This document shows, one piece after another, positions 42,813 through 51,706 of a stretch of 64,000 nt of DNA. A program made the position numbers and the translations under genes. The stretch spans positions 239,698 to 303,697 of the forward strand of contig NZ_KE384528.1 of NCBI RefSeq assembly GCF_000426465.1. The letters run 5' to 3'. The notes beneath the pieces were generated by a model. The model was not told the DNA's origin, did not search any database, and saw only the letters and a program-made list of their open reading frames with translations. The number at the start of each line of letters is the position of its first letter. The first letter of the stretch is position 1. The stretch comes from Epilithonimonas caeni DSM 17710. GTDB lineage: Bacteria > Bacteroidota > Bacteroidia > Flavobacteriales > Weeksellaceae.

Positions 42813-43490
42813 ATGAAAAAATTTTATATTTTAATATTTGCAGCAAACTTATGTTTTGCTCAAAATTCAGATCTATTGAACACAGATTGGCAGGTCACAA
42901 AGGTTGTAGGAGAATTATTTCCCGACCAATTCCCTCCGCCAATACCATATCAACAAGTCACACACTTTGATACCGATTTTCCACAATTCAGTTTGTCTTT
43001 TTTTAACAATATCTCAGCCAATTTAACTTATAGTGGTGAAAATACTTTTACCGTAAATAGTAAAACTTGCACTTTGGCGGATTATTGGGGTGACAATGGT
43101 GAAGTCAACCAGTTCTTTGGACGATTATGCAGTTTCTTCACAAACTCACAATCCTATTATTATAATATTGTAAGTAATGGAAGTGGAAAAACCTTAACAA
43201 TTGGCAATGCTATATTCGAAGAAATTCATTTTAAATCGGCAACGCTAGGTACGAAAGATAATGAGCTGACCACAATTACCGCTTATCCAAATCCTGCAAC
43301 AGACATTGTAAAAATTGAAAATCTGAAACCTAGTTCGTCATTAGAGCTAATTGACAGCTCAGGAAAATTGGTAAGATCAGTTTCTAATATCAAGCAAGCC
43401 AAAACAGAAATCAATATTAAAAACCTCCCGGCAGGAATTTATTATTTGAAAGTGGACGGAATATCCATTCAAAAGATCATTAAAAAGTAA
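42813..43490 (+). CDS. Secreted protein with T9SS sorting domain, otherwise unrecognised
   Basis: The 225-residue protein has a signal peptide (MKKFYILIFAANLCFAQ), a beta-rich body (NTDWQVTKVVGELFPDQFPP ... CTLADYWGDNGEVNQFFGRL) that resembles small lipocalin- or META-like proteins found in flavobacteria, and a type A T9SS sorting domain (ITAYPNPATDIVKIEN ... LPAGIYYLKVDGISIQ). The two cysteines in the body may form a disulfide. It has a clear terminator and faces the same way as nrnA. Confidence 0.75.
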   Translation: MKKFYILIFAANLCFAQNSDLLNTDWQVTKVVGELFPDQFPPPIPYQQVTHFDTDFPQFSLSFFNNISANLTYSGENTFTVNSKTCTLADYWGDNGEVNQFFGRLCSFFTNSQSYYYNIVSNGSGKTLTIGNAIFEEIHFKSATLGTKDNELTTITAYPNPATDIVKIENLKPSSSLELIDSSGKLVRSVSNIKQAKTEINIKNLPAGIYYLKVDGISIQKIIKK

Positions 43491-43505
43491 TTCTTAAAAA
43501 CAATA

Positions 43506-43538
43506 AAAAATCGGTTCAAGTTAGAGCCGATTTTTTTA
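43506..43538 (+). terminator. Terminator of the T9SS protein gene
   Basis: The stem AAATCGGTTC / GAGCCGATTT with a 6-base loop is followed by TTTTT. Confidence 0.85.
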
Positions 43539-43548
43539 TTTAAAATCC

Positions 43549-43556
43549 TACCTTTG
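43549..43556 (+). promoter_or_regulatory. Candidate -7 box of nrnA
   Basis: TACCTTTG fits TAnnTTTG and lies 30 bases upstream of the ATG. The same octamer stands upstream of the O-methyltransferase gene at 51890. Confidence 0.5.
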
Positions 43557-43585
43557 GAGTTTATCATTTATTCAAGCAATCATTT

Positions 43586-44590
43586 ATGTTTACAGCCAAA
43601 GAAATTTCAGAGATCAACAACCTCCTTATCCCGGAAAACAACATCGTAATTGTAACGCACCACAATCCTGATGGGGACGCCATTGGTTCTTCTCTTGGCT
43701 TGAAACACTATCTGAAAACCAAAGGAATAGATGCGACAGTCATCACTCCAAACGATTTCCCAAAATTCCTGAAATGGATGCCTGACGCTAAGAAGATCGT
43801 GATCGGAGAATATAAAAGAAAAGTTGCTGGAGAGGCTATTTACAATGCAGATGTTATTTTTTGTCTTGATTTCAACTCCCCTTCCAGAATAGGAATTCTA
43901 GGAGATTGGGTTACAAAATCAAGAGCAAAAAAAATATTGATCGATCATCATCAGATGCCGGAACAATTCGATTATGTCTATTCTGACACAACGGTCCCTG
44001 CGACCTGCCAGATGGTCTATCATTTCATCCAGGCCAATCAAGATGAAAAGCTGGTCAATCTGGACGCTGCAGAATGTCTTTATACTGGGATAATGACCGA
44101 CACAGGCGGTTTCAGATTCCGTTCTACAAGTGCGACAACACATAGAATCGTGGCAGATCTAATTGAAAAAGGTGCTGACCCGGCAATTATCACATCCAAC
44201 ACCTGGGACACCAATACAATTTCACGTTTGCATCTTCTTTCATTGGTTCTCAGCAGGATCGAGTTGACTAAAGAAGGAAAGGTTGCCATTCTTTGGCTGA
44301 AACGCTCTGAACTTAAAGAATATGGCTTTGACAAAGGCGATACGGAAGGTTTTGTAAATTATGGATTAAGTGTGTTGGGGACCAAAATGGCGGTTTTCTT
44401 TATGGAAGACCTGTATGAGGATTTTATCAAGATCTCTTTCCGTTCCAAAGACTCTGTGGATACAAATCAGTTTGCCAGAAAATACTTCAACGGCGGAGGA
44501 CATATCAATGCTTCCGGCGGAAAATATTTCAAATCGATGGAAGAAACGATTGAGGATTTCAAAGAAAAAATTGAAGCGGAAGATTTTTAA
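43586..44590 (+). CDS. nrnA: Bifunctional oligoribonuclease/PAP phosphatase NrnA
   Basis: This 334-residue DHH-DHHA1 phosphoesterase degrades short RNA oligonucleotides and removes the 3' phosphate from pAp. Metal-site motifs are VTHHNPDGDAIGSSLGL (about residues 23-39), FCLDFNSPSRIG, the DHH motif LIDHHQMPEQ (about 117) and TDTGGFRFRST. The DHHA1 domain ends in the substrate loop FNGGGHINASGGKYF. Length is usual. Preceded by a good -7 box and followed by a repeat-filled gap. Confidence 0.95.
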   Translation: MFTAKEISEINNLLIPENNIVIVTHHNPDGDAIGSSLGLKHYLKTKGIDATVITPNDFPKFLKWMPDAKKIVIGEYKRKVAGEAIYNADVIFCLDFNSPSRIGILGDWVTKSRAKKILIDHHQMPEQFDYVYSDTTVPATCQMVYHFIQANQDEKLVNLDAAECLYTGIMTDTGGFRFRSTSATTHRIVADLIEKGADPAIITSNTWDTNTISRLHLLSLVLSRIELTKEGKVAILWLKRSELKEYGFDKGDTEGFVNYGLSVLGTKMAVFFMEDLYEDFIKISFRSKDSVDTNQFARKYFNGGGHINASGGKYFKSMEETIEDFKEKIEAEDF

Positions 44591-44611
44591 TTATTCCTTT
44601 ATTATCATACA

Positions 44612-44688
44612 AACATTGTCATTGACTCCGCCGAATCTATGATTTCTGAAAGAATCTTAATTGTTGATTCCTCCGGAATGACAATGTT
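44612..44688. repeat. REP-like palindrome
   Basis: AACATTGTCATTG and GGAATGACAATGTT form inverted ends, with GAATCT and GATTCCTCC inside, as in the in-gene copy at 12440-12504. Confidence 0.65.
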
Positions 44689-44721
44689 TCTTTTTAATGA
44701 GAAAATTTCTTTGTCATACAA

Positions 44722-44822
44722 AACCCCTAGCCCCGATGGGAGCGGCATCCTTTTTTGTCTTACTGCAAACTTCGTTTTACATGACAAACTTATAAGACAA
44801 AAAAGATATAGCGGACAGCGGG
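44722..44822 (+). repeat. Composite dispersed element, copy B
   Basis: Left end CCCCTAGCCCCGATGGGAGC then GGCATCCTTTTTTG, and right end CAAAAAAGATATAGCGGACA then GCGGG, both match copy A (3078-3180) in inverse orientation. The middle differs (here no nested REP). Confidence 0.75.
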
Positions 44823-44839
44823 ATCAAGCTCCTGAAAAT

Positions 44840-45205
44840 CTATCTCAACAAAACGAAAACCAATGCAATAATCGCCGGCAATGCCTGAACGAAAAATATT
44901 TTCTTCGAAGCTGACAATGCGCCGTAAATCCCTGCTGCAATCACACAACCAAGAAAGAAAATGGCGACATTTTTTGACCAAATCTGGTCGCAAATAAAGA
45001 AGCTCCAGATAAGTCCGGCAGAAAGAAAGCCATTGTACAGACCTTGGTTGGCGGCAAGTTTTTTGGTGGGTTTGAACATCTCGTCCGGCAATGAACCTTT
45101 GAATGTTTTTTTGCCCAGGGTTTCCCACGCGAACATTTCCATATAAAGAATGTAAAGATGCTCCAAAGCAACGATTGCGACGAGGATTTTTGAGATAATT
45201 TCCAT
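44840..45205 (-). CDS. DUF1304 membrane protein
   Basis: Starting at ATG 45205 gives a 121-residue protein with four membrane segments and the DUF1304 pattern: ILVAIVALEHLYILYMEMFAWET, then KPTKKLAANQGLYNGFLSAG, FFLGCVIAAGIYGALSASK and QALPAIIALVFVLL. A longer frame reads into the hydrolase gene in another frame and is not used. The start lies 1 base from the hydrolase stop, so the two are co-transcribed. Role unknown. Confidence 0.88.
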   Translation of the reverse strand: MEIISKILVAIVALEHLYILYMEMFAWETLGKKTFKGSLPDEMFKPTKKLAANQGLYNGFLSAGLIWSFFICDQIWSKNVAIFFLGCVIAAGIYGALSASKKIFFVQALPAIIALVFVLLR

Positions 45206-45206
45206 T

Positions 45207-45989
45207 TTAGAAAACAAGATTTTTTGGTAAATGATGTAGTAATTCTGTATTGATGATCGAAGCACAAATCTCCGGTTTTTCCCAGTGTCCGTTGTGTCCG
45301 CAGTCAAGAACGTAAGACTTGACATTGGTTCTTTCCGGAAGACCTTTGATTGTTTTTTCTGAGTTGACGGCCGAATCATGTTTGCCCGATAGAACCAAAA
45401 TTTTGCCTTCAAAGTTTTCCAAGACCGATCTTCTGTCGGAACGTTCAATCATTCCTTTTTGTGAAGCCAAAACACCTTCGACAGAAGAAGTGTAAGCTGT
45501 TTCTTTTGCTAGTTTGATCTTGGGCTCCAAAATATCGTGCTCATTGGGATTGAAGAGATTCGGAACACCTGCATTAATGAAAGCACGAAGGTTTTCTTTG
45601 ATGATTCTCAGCCCTTTTCTCCTGGTTTCTTTTTTCGCTTCGTCATCCGCAAAGTAGGTTGAGAAAAATAAGGTGAATGATTTCAAGAGATCAGGATATT
45701 TTTCTGCAAAAGCCAAAGAAATATAACCGCCCATGGAATGTCCAAGCAAATGGAATGCTTTCAAATCCAACTTATCCGCCACTTTTTTGACTTCATCAGC
45801 CATTATTTCGGAAGTTTGAATCTCTGAAACAACTTCTGATTTCCCAAAGCCTGGCAAATCAATTTTTATCAATTGGAATTTCTCCGATAGAAACGGAATC
45901 ATATCATCCCAAATCGAAAGATCTTCCATAAAACCGTGAAGCAAAACTAAGTTTTCCGAACCATTCCCCTGTATTTCGTAATTGAGCAT
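45207..45989 (-). CDS. Alpha/beta hydrolase
   Basis: This 260-residue cytoplasmic hydrolase has the oxyanion HGFMEDLSIWDDMIP (about residues 19-33), DLPGFGKSE, the nucleophile elbow LLGHSMGGYISLAFAEKYP (about 82-100), an acid in LVLSGKHDSAVN and the catalytic histidine in DCGHNGHWEKPE. It resembles esterases or BioH/MenH-like hydrolases, but the substrate is not predictable. It forms a pair with DUF1304. Confidence 0.88.
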   Translation of the reverse strand: MLNYEIQGNGSENLVLLHGFMEDLSIWDDMIPFLSEKFQLIKIDLPGFGKSEVVSEIQTSEIMADEVKKVADKLDLKAFHLLGHSMGGYISLAFAEKYPDLLKSFTLFFSTYFADDEAKKETRRKGLRIIKENLRAFINAGVPNLFNPNEHDILEPKIKLAKETAYTSSVEGVLASQKGMIERSDRRSVLENFEGKILVLSGKHDSAVNSEKTIKGLPERTNVKSYVLDCGHNGHWEKPEICASIINTELLHHLPKNLVF

Positions 45990-46034
45990 AATTTTATTTT
46001 TTTGTGGTCTTCGAGATCCTCAGACTTACATATT

Positions 46035-46535
46035 TTATTGAATTTTGATAATTATTTTGTCTCCAAAACCTGCATTATTCACAGATTCGTAAAGTTTGAA
46101 GGTTTTGCCGCCATCTTTTGTAGAGAAATTTTTCTTGCCCTTTCTTACATCCAATTTTCCGTTGTCATAATCAGAAATACTTTGCGTGATCGTTCCGTCG
46201 AATTTAAGATTTTTTGGAGAAGTCATTCTTGCGGTTCCTTCGATCTTTACAAAATTGCTTCCGCTTTTGTTCCCGCCAGAGATTTTATATTGGTCCTGGG
46301 CGATTTTTGTGAAACTGATCTTACCATTTCCGGAAATCATATCGTGTGTCAAAATATGAGTTCCTTCAAGATTTTTGTAGGCTCGACTGCTGAGAATGCT
46401 GTCATTGATCTTTGTCCTCACAGCATTGATAGAATCGATGATCTTTGTACTATCGACTTTTGGAGTTGCTGTTGCTTCAGATTTTTTGCAGGAAACGATT
46501 GACAAAAGTACAATTATAGGAATCAGTTTTCTCAT
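46035..46535 (-). CDS. Lipoprotein of unknown function
   Basis: The 166-residue protein has a lipoprotein signal with lipobox IVSC (Cys about 16), followed by a lysine/serine/threonine-rich linker and a beta-rich domain (ISFTKIAQDQYKISGGNKSG, FVKIEGTARMTSPKNLKFDG, KNFSTKDGGKTFKLYE). It is likely anchored in the outer or inner membrane, facing the periplasm. No family is recognised. Confidence 0.7.
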   Translation of the reverse strand: MRKLIPIIVLLSIVSCKKSEATATPKVDSTKIIDSINAVRTKINDSILSSRAYKNLEGTHILTHDMISGNGKISFTKIAQDQYKISGGNKSGSNFVKIEGTARMTSPKNLKFDGTITQSISDYDNGKLDVRKGKKNFSTKDGGKTFKLYESVNNAGFGDKIIIKIQ

Positions 46536-46575
46536 AGTTTTAATTTCCTTACGAAAATAATTAAATTTACTGAAA

Positions 46576-46608
46576 AACCTTTCTAAAAATTTATTCAGAA
46601 AGGTTATA
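46576..46608 (-). terminator. Terminator-like hairpin after exbD
   Basis: The stem AACCTTTCT / AGAAAGGTT is followed on the minus strand by TTTTTCAG. It lies downstream of exbD. Confidence 0.55.
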
Positions 46609-46610
46609 TG

Positions 46611-46679
46611 TCGCTCCTACGGAGCTCTGTTCATTATTGTTTTGTAATTTCTACAAACATTTCGCTCCTACGGAGCTCA
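46611..46679. repeat. Two copies of TCGCTCCTACGGAGCTC
   Basis: The 17-base word at 46611-46627 recurs at 46663-46679. Each has the palindromic core GCTCC-TAC-GGAGC. It looks like the intergenic repeat of related Bacteroidota. Confidence 0.6.
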
Positions 46680-46689
46680 ATGTTAAAAA

Positions 46690-47211
46690 TCATTGATTTT
46701 TTTTCTCGTACAAATCTTTTTCTTTGTCATTCATTTCCGAAATTCCATAATGTTCGGATTTGGTAATTGCCAATTCATCCAGCATATCAACCAAAGTTTT
46801 GTATTGGGAATCATCAGCAGGTTTGATAATCACTGTGAAATTTTCCTTTTTCGGAGCGTTCGCTTTTGCCGACTCTATGGTTTTTGCTACTTGAGCTCTG
46901 TCGAAAGAAACTTCTTTCAGACTTTTATCATTCAGATTTTTACGTTCATCCTGATAATAGTAGACCTTGCCGTCCTTCCCAAGAATGAATGTGATCGAGT
47001 TCCTGTAATCAATTACTGACTCTCTATCAATTGGACCTTTTGCAGGCAAACCAAGATCCATAACATTTGGTTTGGAGAAATTGGTTGAGAATAGAAAAAA
47101 TGTGATCAGCAGAAAACCTAGGTCCACCATCGGTGTCATATCTACTTTAATTCCAATTCTACCATTTTTTTTGCTTCCTTTTGAGCGGTCATTAACTTGT
47201 ACTTCTGCCAT
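46690..47211 (-). CDS. exbD: ExbD/TolR family biopolymer transport protein
   Basis: The 173-residue protein has one membrane segment with the conserved acidic pattern KVDMTPMVDLGFLLITFFLF (Asp about residue 30, proton channel) and a periplasmic domain (MDLGLPAKGPIDRESVIDY ... IIKPADDSQYKTLVDMLDELAITK). It should work with an ExbB partner to energise TonB. No exbB, tonB or second exbD is next to it, so the partners lie elsewhere. Confidence 0.88.
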   Translation of the reverse strand: MAEVQVNDRSKGSKKNGRIGIKVDMTPMVDLGFLLITFFLFSTNFSKPNVMDLGLPAKGPIDRESVIDYRNSITFILGKDGKVYYYQDERKNLNDKSLKEVSFDRAQVAKTIESAKANAPKKENFTVIIKPADDSQYKTLVDMLDELAITKSEHYGISEMNDKEKDLYEKKNQ

Positions 47212-47246
47212 AGTTTTAAATTTTAGTAATTAGTAATAGAAAATAA

Positions 47247-47284
47247 AAATCCATAATGATTCATCACCATTATGGATTTTCAGA
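47247..47284 (-). terminator. Terminator of dsbD
   Basis: A 13-bp stem (AAAATCCATAATG / CATTATGGATTTT) with a 9-base loop is followed on the minus strand by TTTATTTTC. It lies about 65 bases after the dsbD stop. Confidence 0.8.
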
Positions 47285-47349
47285 TACAAAATTTATTCCT
47301 AAAAATAAATTTTATTAAAATATTGTCAAATCAATTATTCAGAACATAA

Positions 47350-49422
47350 TTAATGATTACTTTTAAAATAATCGATACCACATTTCAGGAATTTTTTGAA
47401 ATCCTCTTTTGGCATATATCCTGAAACAGGTGAATTAATTACTTTTTGGTCAGGCGTTACCAAAACATAATGCGGCTGGGAATTGTTATTGAAATTAATC
47501 TGCTGGAACAAACTCCACTTGTCGCCAATCGTTTTCACCTTTTTCATTTGCCCTTCGCCCATGTCAATTTTGATCTGCTCATTTTCCGGTAATTCTTCTT
47601 TGTCATCCACATAAACAGAAGCCAGAATCACATCATTCTGAATCATTGGCAAAATATCATCCTGACTCCAGACGAATTCTTCCATTTTTCGACAGTTTTC
47701 ACAACCATAACCTGTGAAATCTATCAAAACCGGTTTATTTTCTTTCTTTGCAACTTCTATTGCTTCGAAGTAATTGTGATAAGGTCTAAGTCCAAGAATT
47801 CCATCTTCTTCCTTGTGAAAATAACTGACATTCAATGGAGGTAAAATTCCGCTCAGCAATTGTAATTTTGGTTTTTCTGAAGGCATCAGTCCCTGAATCA
47901 AATAAGCTATAAATACAATTCCGAAAACACCTAAAATCCTTCTGGTCAATGAAATTTTCGGCTTTTTATCATCATGCGGAAACCTGATTTTTCCGAATAA
48001 ATAAACAACCAATCCAATGGCAATAATAATCCAAAGTATAATGAACAATTCTCTTTTCAGCAAGAACGTTTTGGAAACCAGGTCTGCTTTTGACAAGAAT
48101 TTCAATGCCAAAGCCAACTCTATGAAACCAAGAACCACTTTCACAGTGTTCATCCAGCCTCCGGATTTTGGTAAACTTTGCAACGCTTGCGGAAATAATG
48201 CCAGCAAACCGAAAACCAATGCCCAGGCCAATCCAAAACCAGCCAAAGCAAAAGTCAATAATGTTGGAACATTGGTAGCTCCCGCTACAACGCCTCCTAA
48301 TAAACTTCCTAAAATAGGACCTGTACAAGAAAACGAAACGATTACCAAAGTCAAGGCCATAAAGAAAATCCCGATGATGCCGCCTGCTTCTTCAGCCTTG
48401 GAAGATTTGTTGGCGATGGAACTTGGTAAAGTGATTTCGTAATATCCGAAAAAGCTCAATGCAAAGAACAAAAATATGGCGAAGAAAAATAAGTTGAGCC
48501 AGATATTGGTCGAAATCTGATTGAAAATATTCCCCGAAATCCCATCAATAATATGAAACGGAATACTCAATAAAACGAAAATCAACAGAATGAAAAAACC
48601 GTAGATAAAAGCATCCCGTTTTCCTTTTGCCTTGTCTTTATTCCCTTTTGTAAAGAACGAAACCGTCAACGGAATCATCGGGAAAACACAAGGCGTAAGC
48701 AATGCGATCAATCCCCCCAAAAATCCAAGCCCAAGAACCAGCCAGTTGTCATCATTCGGTTTTTGCTGAGCCGTTCCGCAATCCGTCAAAGGATTTTTGA
48801 AATCCAGAGAATTGACTTTCAAACCATCTTGTTTTGCAACTGCTGGGGTTTCAATATCTGCTGATTTTAAAACTGTTCCAACTTGTCCGGCAGGCGCAAC
48901 TTCATAAACTGTATCTTTTGTTTTTTCTAAAGTTTCTTCAGGAGCAACAGCCGTTTTACTTCCTTCGATTTGTTTCTCAAATTCCAAAGTATTTGGAGCT
49001 AGACAAACTCTGTCGTTACACGTCTGATACATGATTTCAGCTGTAATTATCGCGGGTTTGGAAGCATCGTTTGGTTTGAACTTCTGTTTGAAGACAACTT
49101 TATTGGAATAATAAACAATCTGCGCTCCGAAAGCCTCCGAAAACTCGTCGTGTTTTTTCCCAATTTCCTGAACTTTTCCAATCAATTGAATCCCTTGCTT
49201 TGAAGTGATTTTAAACTCGGTAGGAATTCCCGAATCCGGCGGTAAATCCTTAGAATAAACATGCCAGTTATCTTCAATCGTACCAGTTAAAACAGCCTCA
49301 TATTCATCTTTGCCAACAGGATTGACATCGAATTTGAATTTGACCGGATTTTTTATCTGTGCATTGAATAGGGTTATTATTAATAGAAAAAGTGTGGATA
49401 ACACTAATTTTAAATCTTTCAT
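47350..49422 (-). CDS. dsbD: Thiol:disulfide interchange protein DsbD
   Basis: The 690-residue protein carries electrons from cytoplasmic thioredoxin to the periplasm. It has a signal peptide (LVLSTLFLLIITLFNAQ), an N-terminal DsbD-alpha domain with the redox pair TCNDRVCLAP (about residues 135-144), about eight membrane segments in the middle with LTPCVFPMIPLTVSFF and SFSCTGPILGSLLGG holding the two membrane cysteines, and a C-terminal thioredoxin-like domain with GYGCENCRKME (about residue 566-576). All three redox pairs are present. It lies 9 bases downstream of the tilS stop and is probably co-transcribed. Confidence 0.93.
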   Translation of the reverse strand: MKDLKLVLSTLFLLIITLFNAQIKNPVKFKFDVNPVGKDEYEAVLTGTIEDNWHVYSKDLPPDSGIPTEFKITSKQGIQLIGKVQEIGKKHDEFSEAFGAQIVYYSNKVVFKQKFKPNDASKPAIITAEIMYQTCNDRVCLAPNTLEFEKQIEGSKTAVAPEETLEKTKDTVYEVAPAGQVGTVLKSADIETPAVAKQDGLKVNSLDFKNPLTDCGTAQQKPNDDNWLVLGLGFLGGLIALLTPCVFPMIPLTVSFFTKGNKDKAKGKRDAFIYGFFILLIFVLLSIPFHIIDGISGNIFNQISTNIWLNLFFFAIFLFFALSFFGYYEITLPSSIANKSSKAEEAGGIIGIFFMALTLVIVSFSCTGPILGSLLGGVVAGATNVPTLLTFALAGFGLAWALVFGLLALFPQALQSLPKSGGWMNTVKVVLGFIELALALKFLSKADLVSKTFLLKRELFIILWIIIAIGLVVYLFGKIRFPHDDKKPKISLTRRILGVFGIVFIAYLIQGLMPSEKPKLQLLSGILPPLNVSYFHKEEDGILGLRPYHNYFEAIEVAKKENKPVLIDFTGYGCENCRKMEEFVWSQDDILPMIQNDVILASVYVDDKEELPENEQIKIDMGEGQMKKVKTIGDKWSLFQQINFNNNSQPHYVLVTPDQKVINSPVSGYMPKEDFKKFLKCGIDYFKSNH

Positions 49423-49431
49423 TTTTTGATA

Positions 49432-50724
49432 TTAAATTTTTACTTCCAGAGAAACCGAACTTTCAGAACTGAATCTCCCGTCCTGACGGAAAGGCAACAC
49501 ACCTAAGATTCGTTCATCAGCATCAGATAGAAGCCAGATTTTTTGCTTCGCTAAAATAGACAATTTTTCATCCTTAAAAAACTTCGAAATTTTCTTTTTG
49601 CCAATCATTCCAATAGGGAAAAACAAATCGCCTTCTTGCTTTCTTCTTAATTTCAGGGGTAATTGAACTTTCTCTTTATCGATCTTCCAAAAACAATTGC
49701 CAAATTCCTGGATTTCATTTTTAATATTTTCAGGAATAATGATCTGATTTTCATTAATCTCTAAAATTATTTCGTTTTTATGCTCTTTTTGTTGTTCTTT
49801 TTTCTTTTCAAAAATCAATTCATTTCTATTTACTATTAATTGAAATTCAGAATTGAAAAACGAGCTCCCAGTTTGAGCTGTCAAAACTTTCCGCATTTCG
49901 TTTTCATCATTGAAGCCAAATCTTTTTAAAATCTCATATCGAACCAGCTCTGGTTCTTCTGAAAACTTTTGCTTGTCGATAATGATTTGATCTTGATCAA
50001 AACTTCTTTTTAGAATTTCAATTTTTTCATCAACCGACTGATCAATGAAACCCTTTGCTTGATTGATATAGTTGATGCTTTTTGAAAAATTGGTCAGGAA
50101 ATCCGGATTGACTTTTTCCAATTCAGTAACGATATTGTGACGGATTTTATTTCTTAGATAGTCGGTTTTTTGATTGGATCTGTCTTCACGGAATTCAATT
50201 TTATTCTCTCTCGCAAAATCATAGATCTCATCTTTAGAAAAATCAAGAAGCGGACGGATAATTCCGTTTTCATTTCTGGGAATCCCACTCAAACCACGGA
50301 TTCCGGAAGCTTTGGAAAGATTGATGATAAACGTTTCCAATTGGTCATTCAGATGATGCGCTGTAACTAAGAAATCAAGACCTTCTTTTACCTGAATGTC
50401 TCTGAAAAACCTATATCGTAACTCTCTTGCCCAATTCTGGATCGAGTTTTCCGGCTGATCATCTTTTTGAGAAATCTCGTATAAATGAAAGGGAATTTTA
50501 TGCTTTTCACAAAAATCGGAAACGAGCTTTTGGTCAAGGTCAGAATCCTCATTACGAAGATGATAGTTTACATGTGCAATATGAAAATCAAATCCCGAAA
50601 CCTGAAATAAATCAGCCAAAACCATCGAGTCCACCCCTCCACTTACAGCCAAAAGGTATGTTTTTTGTTGTGACTTGTTGAGCAATTGCTCCAAAACGTT
50701 TTGAAATTTTAAGAGACTTAACAC
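49432..50724 (-). CDS. tilS: tRNA(Ile)-lysidine synthetase
   Basis: The 430-residue enzyme changes cytidine 34 of the AUA-reading tRNA-Ile to lysidine with ATP. The PP-loop is LAVSGGVDSMVLADLF (about residues 25-40), followed by HVNYHLR, VTAHHLNDQLETFIINL and a typical GLSGIPRNENGIIRPLLD. The C-terminal substrate domain includes KLRRKQEGDLFFPIGMIGKKKISKFFKDEK. It is followed by dsbD, 9 bases away. Full length. Confidence 0.95.
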   Translation of the reverse strand: MLSLLKFQNVLEQLLNKSQQKTYLLAVSGGVDSMVLADLFQVSGFDFHIAHVNYHLRNEDSDLDQKLVSDFCEKHKIPFHLYEISQKDDQPENSIQNWARELRYRFFRDIQVKEGLDFLVTAHHLNDQLETFIINLSKASGIRGLSGIPRNENGIIRPLLDFSKDEIYDFARENKIEFREDRSNQKTDYLRNKIRHNIVTELEKVNPDFLTNFSKSINYINQAKGFIDQSVDEKIEILKRSFDQDQIIIDKQKFSEEPELVRYEILKRFGFNDENEMRKVLTAQTGSSFFNSEFQLIVNRNELIFEKKKEQQKEHKNEIILEINENQIIIPENIKNEIQEFGNCFWKIDKEKVQLPLKLRRKQEGDLFFPIGMIGKKKISKFFKDEKLSILAKQKIWLLSDADERILGVLPFRQDGRFSSESSVSLEVKI

Positions 50725-50777
50725 AATTTTATAACGAAATATTAAGTTATAAGCACAAATATACAGTTATTAATCCT

Positions 50778-50785
50778 TATTTTTG
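50778..50785 (+). promoter_or_regulatory. Candidate -7 box of the OmpA-family gene
   Basis: TATTTTTG fits TAnnTTTG and lies 60 bases upstream of the ATG. Confidence 0.5.
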
Positions 50786-50844
50786 AAACGATTTAAAAAC
50801 CAATGACCGCTCAATAAAAACAATAAAACAAATAAATATTTACT

Positions 50845-51681
50845 ATGAGATTATTTAAAATTTTGACAATCACAGCTGTGGGACTTTCCCTGGCTTCTTG
50901 TGTCAGCAAAAAACAATTCGATGCGCTTAATCTGAATTACAAACAATGTATCGAAGATGCAGGCGAAAGAATGCGTCAAATCCAGGACCTAAAGGGTGAA
51001 AACTCTTCCCTAAAAGGACAAAATGAATTACTAGTAGGTCAAAACAATGCTCTTAAATCCAGTTTGGATGCTTGTCTATCCAATGCTGGAAAAGGTTCTG
51101 CAAATATCGATAAACTGGTAGGAGAAATCAATGCTTCCAATGCTTACATCAAACAATTGATCTCCGGAAAAAGCAGAAATGACAGTTTGAACCTTGCTTT
51201 ATCCAATAAGTTGAAACGTTCTCTTGATAATGTTGCAGACCAGGACGTAGATGTTAAAGTTCTGAAAGGCGTGGTATTGATCTCCTTATCCGATAAAATG
51301 CTTTATCAAGTTGGAAAATATGACATTCAGCCAGCTGCTGCAGACGTCTTAGCAAAAGTGGCGAAAGTAATCAACGACTATGACACTTACAGCGTATTGA
51401 TCGAAGGTAATACAGATAACACGCCATTGAACAGTGCCAATGCTCCAAGAGACAACTGGGACCTTTCTGCGCTTAGGGCGACTGCTGTTGCTAAAGTTCT
51501 ACAAACCCAGTTTGGTGTGAACCCTAACAGAATCACGGCTGGTGGTAGATCAGAGTACAATCCTAAGACAACAAATGCTTCCGTATCCGGAAGAAGTGAA
51601 AACCGTAGAACGGAAATCATCATTATGCCAAAACTGGATGAGTTCATGAAACTGATGGACATTGCTCCGGTTAAGAAGTAA
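50845..51681 (+). CDS. OmpA family lipoprotein
   Basis: The 278-residue protein has a lipoprotein signal with lipobox LASC (Cys about 19), a helical coiled-coil region (about residues 25-125; KGENSSLKGQNELLVGQNNALK) and a C-terminal OmpA domain (about 150-265; LLYQVG..-type start, YSVLIEGNTDNTPLNS, NWDLSALRATAVAKVLQ, ITAGGRSEYNP, NRRTEIIIMP). It should link the outer membrane to peptidoglycan. It has its own promoter and terminator. Confidence 0.92.
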   Translation: MRLFKILTITAVGLSLASCVSKKQFDALNLNYKQCIEDAGERMRQIQDLKGENSSLKGQNELLVGQNNALKSSLDACLSNAGKGSANIDKLVGEINASNAYIKQLISGKSRNDSLNLALSNKLKRSLDNVADQDVDVKVLKGVVLISLSDKMLYQVGKYDIQPAAADVLAKVAKVINDYDTYSVLIEGNTDNTPLNSANAPRDNWDLSALRATAVAKVLQTQFGVNPNRITAGGRSEYNPKTTNASVSGRSENRRTEIIIMPKLDEFMKLMDIAPVKK

Positions 51682-51706
51682 TAGATTTCTTGGAATCATA
51701 AAAATA

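Larger units (their letters stand above)
44591..44839. other. Repeat-filled gap downstream of nrnA
   Basis: The gap holds a REP palindrome (44612-44688) and a complete copy of the composite element (44722-44822). Open frames across it are by-products. Confidence 0.7.

Noticed and set aside
44639-44914. Plus-strand open frame containing SPDGSGILF
   Set aside because: Same repeat-derived peptide as above; it also runs into the end of the DUF1304 gene on the other strand.
45205-45448. Extended DUF1304 start
   Set aside because: The extension overlaps the alpha/beta hydrolase gene in another frame and adds no membrane-protein features.
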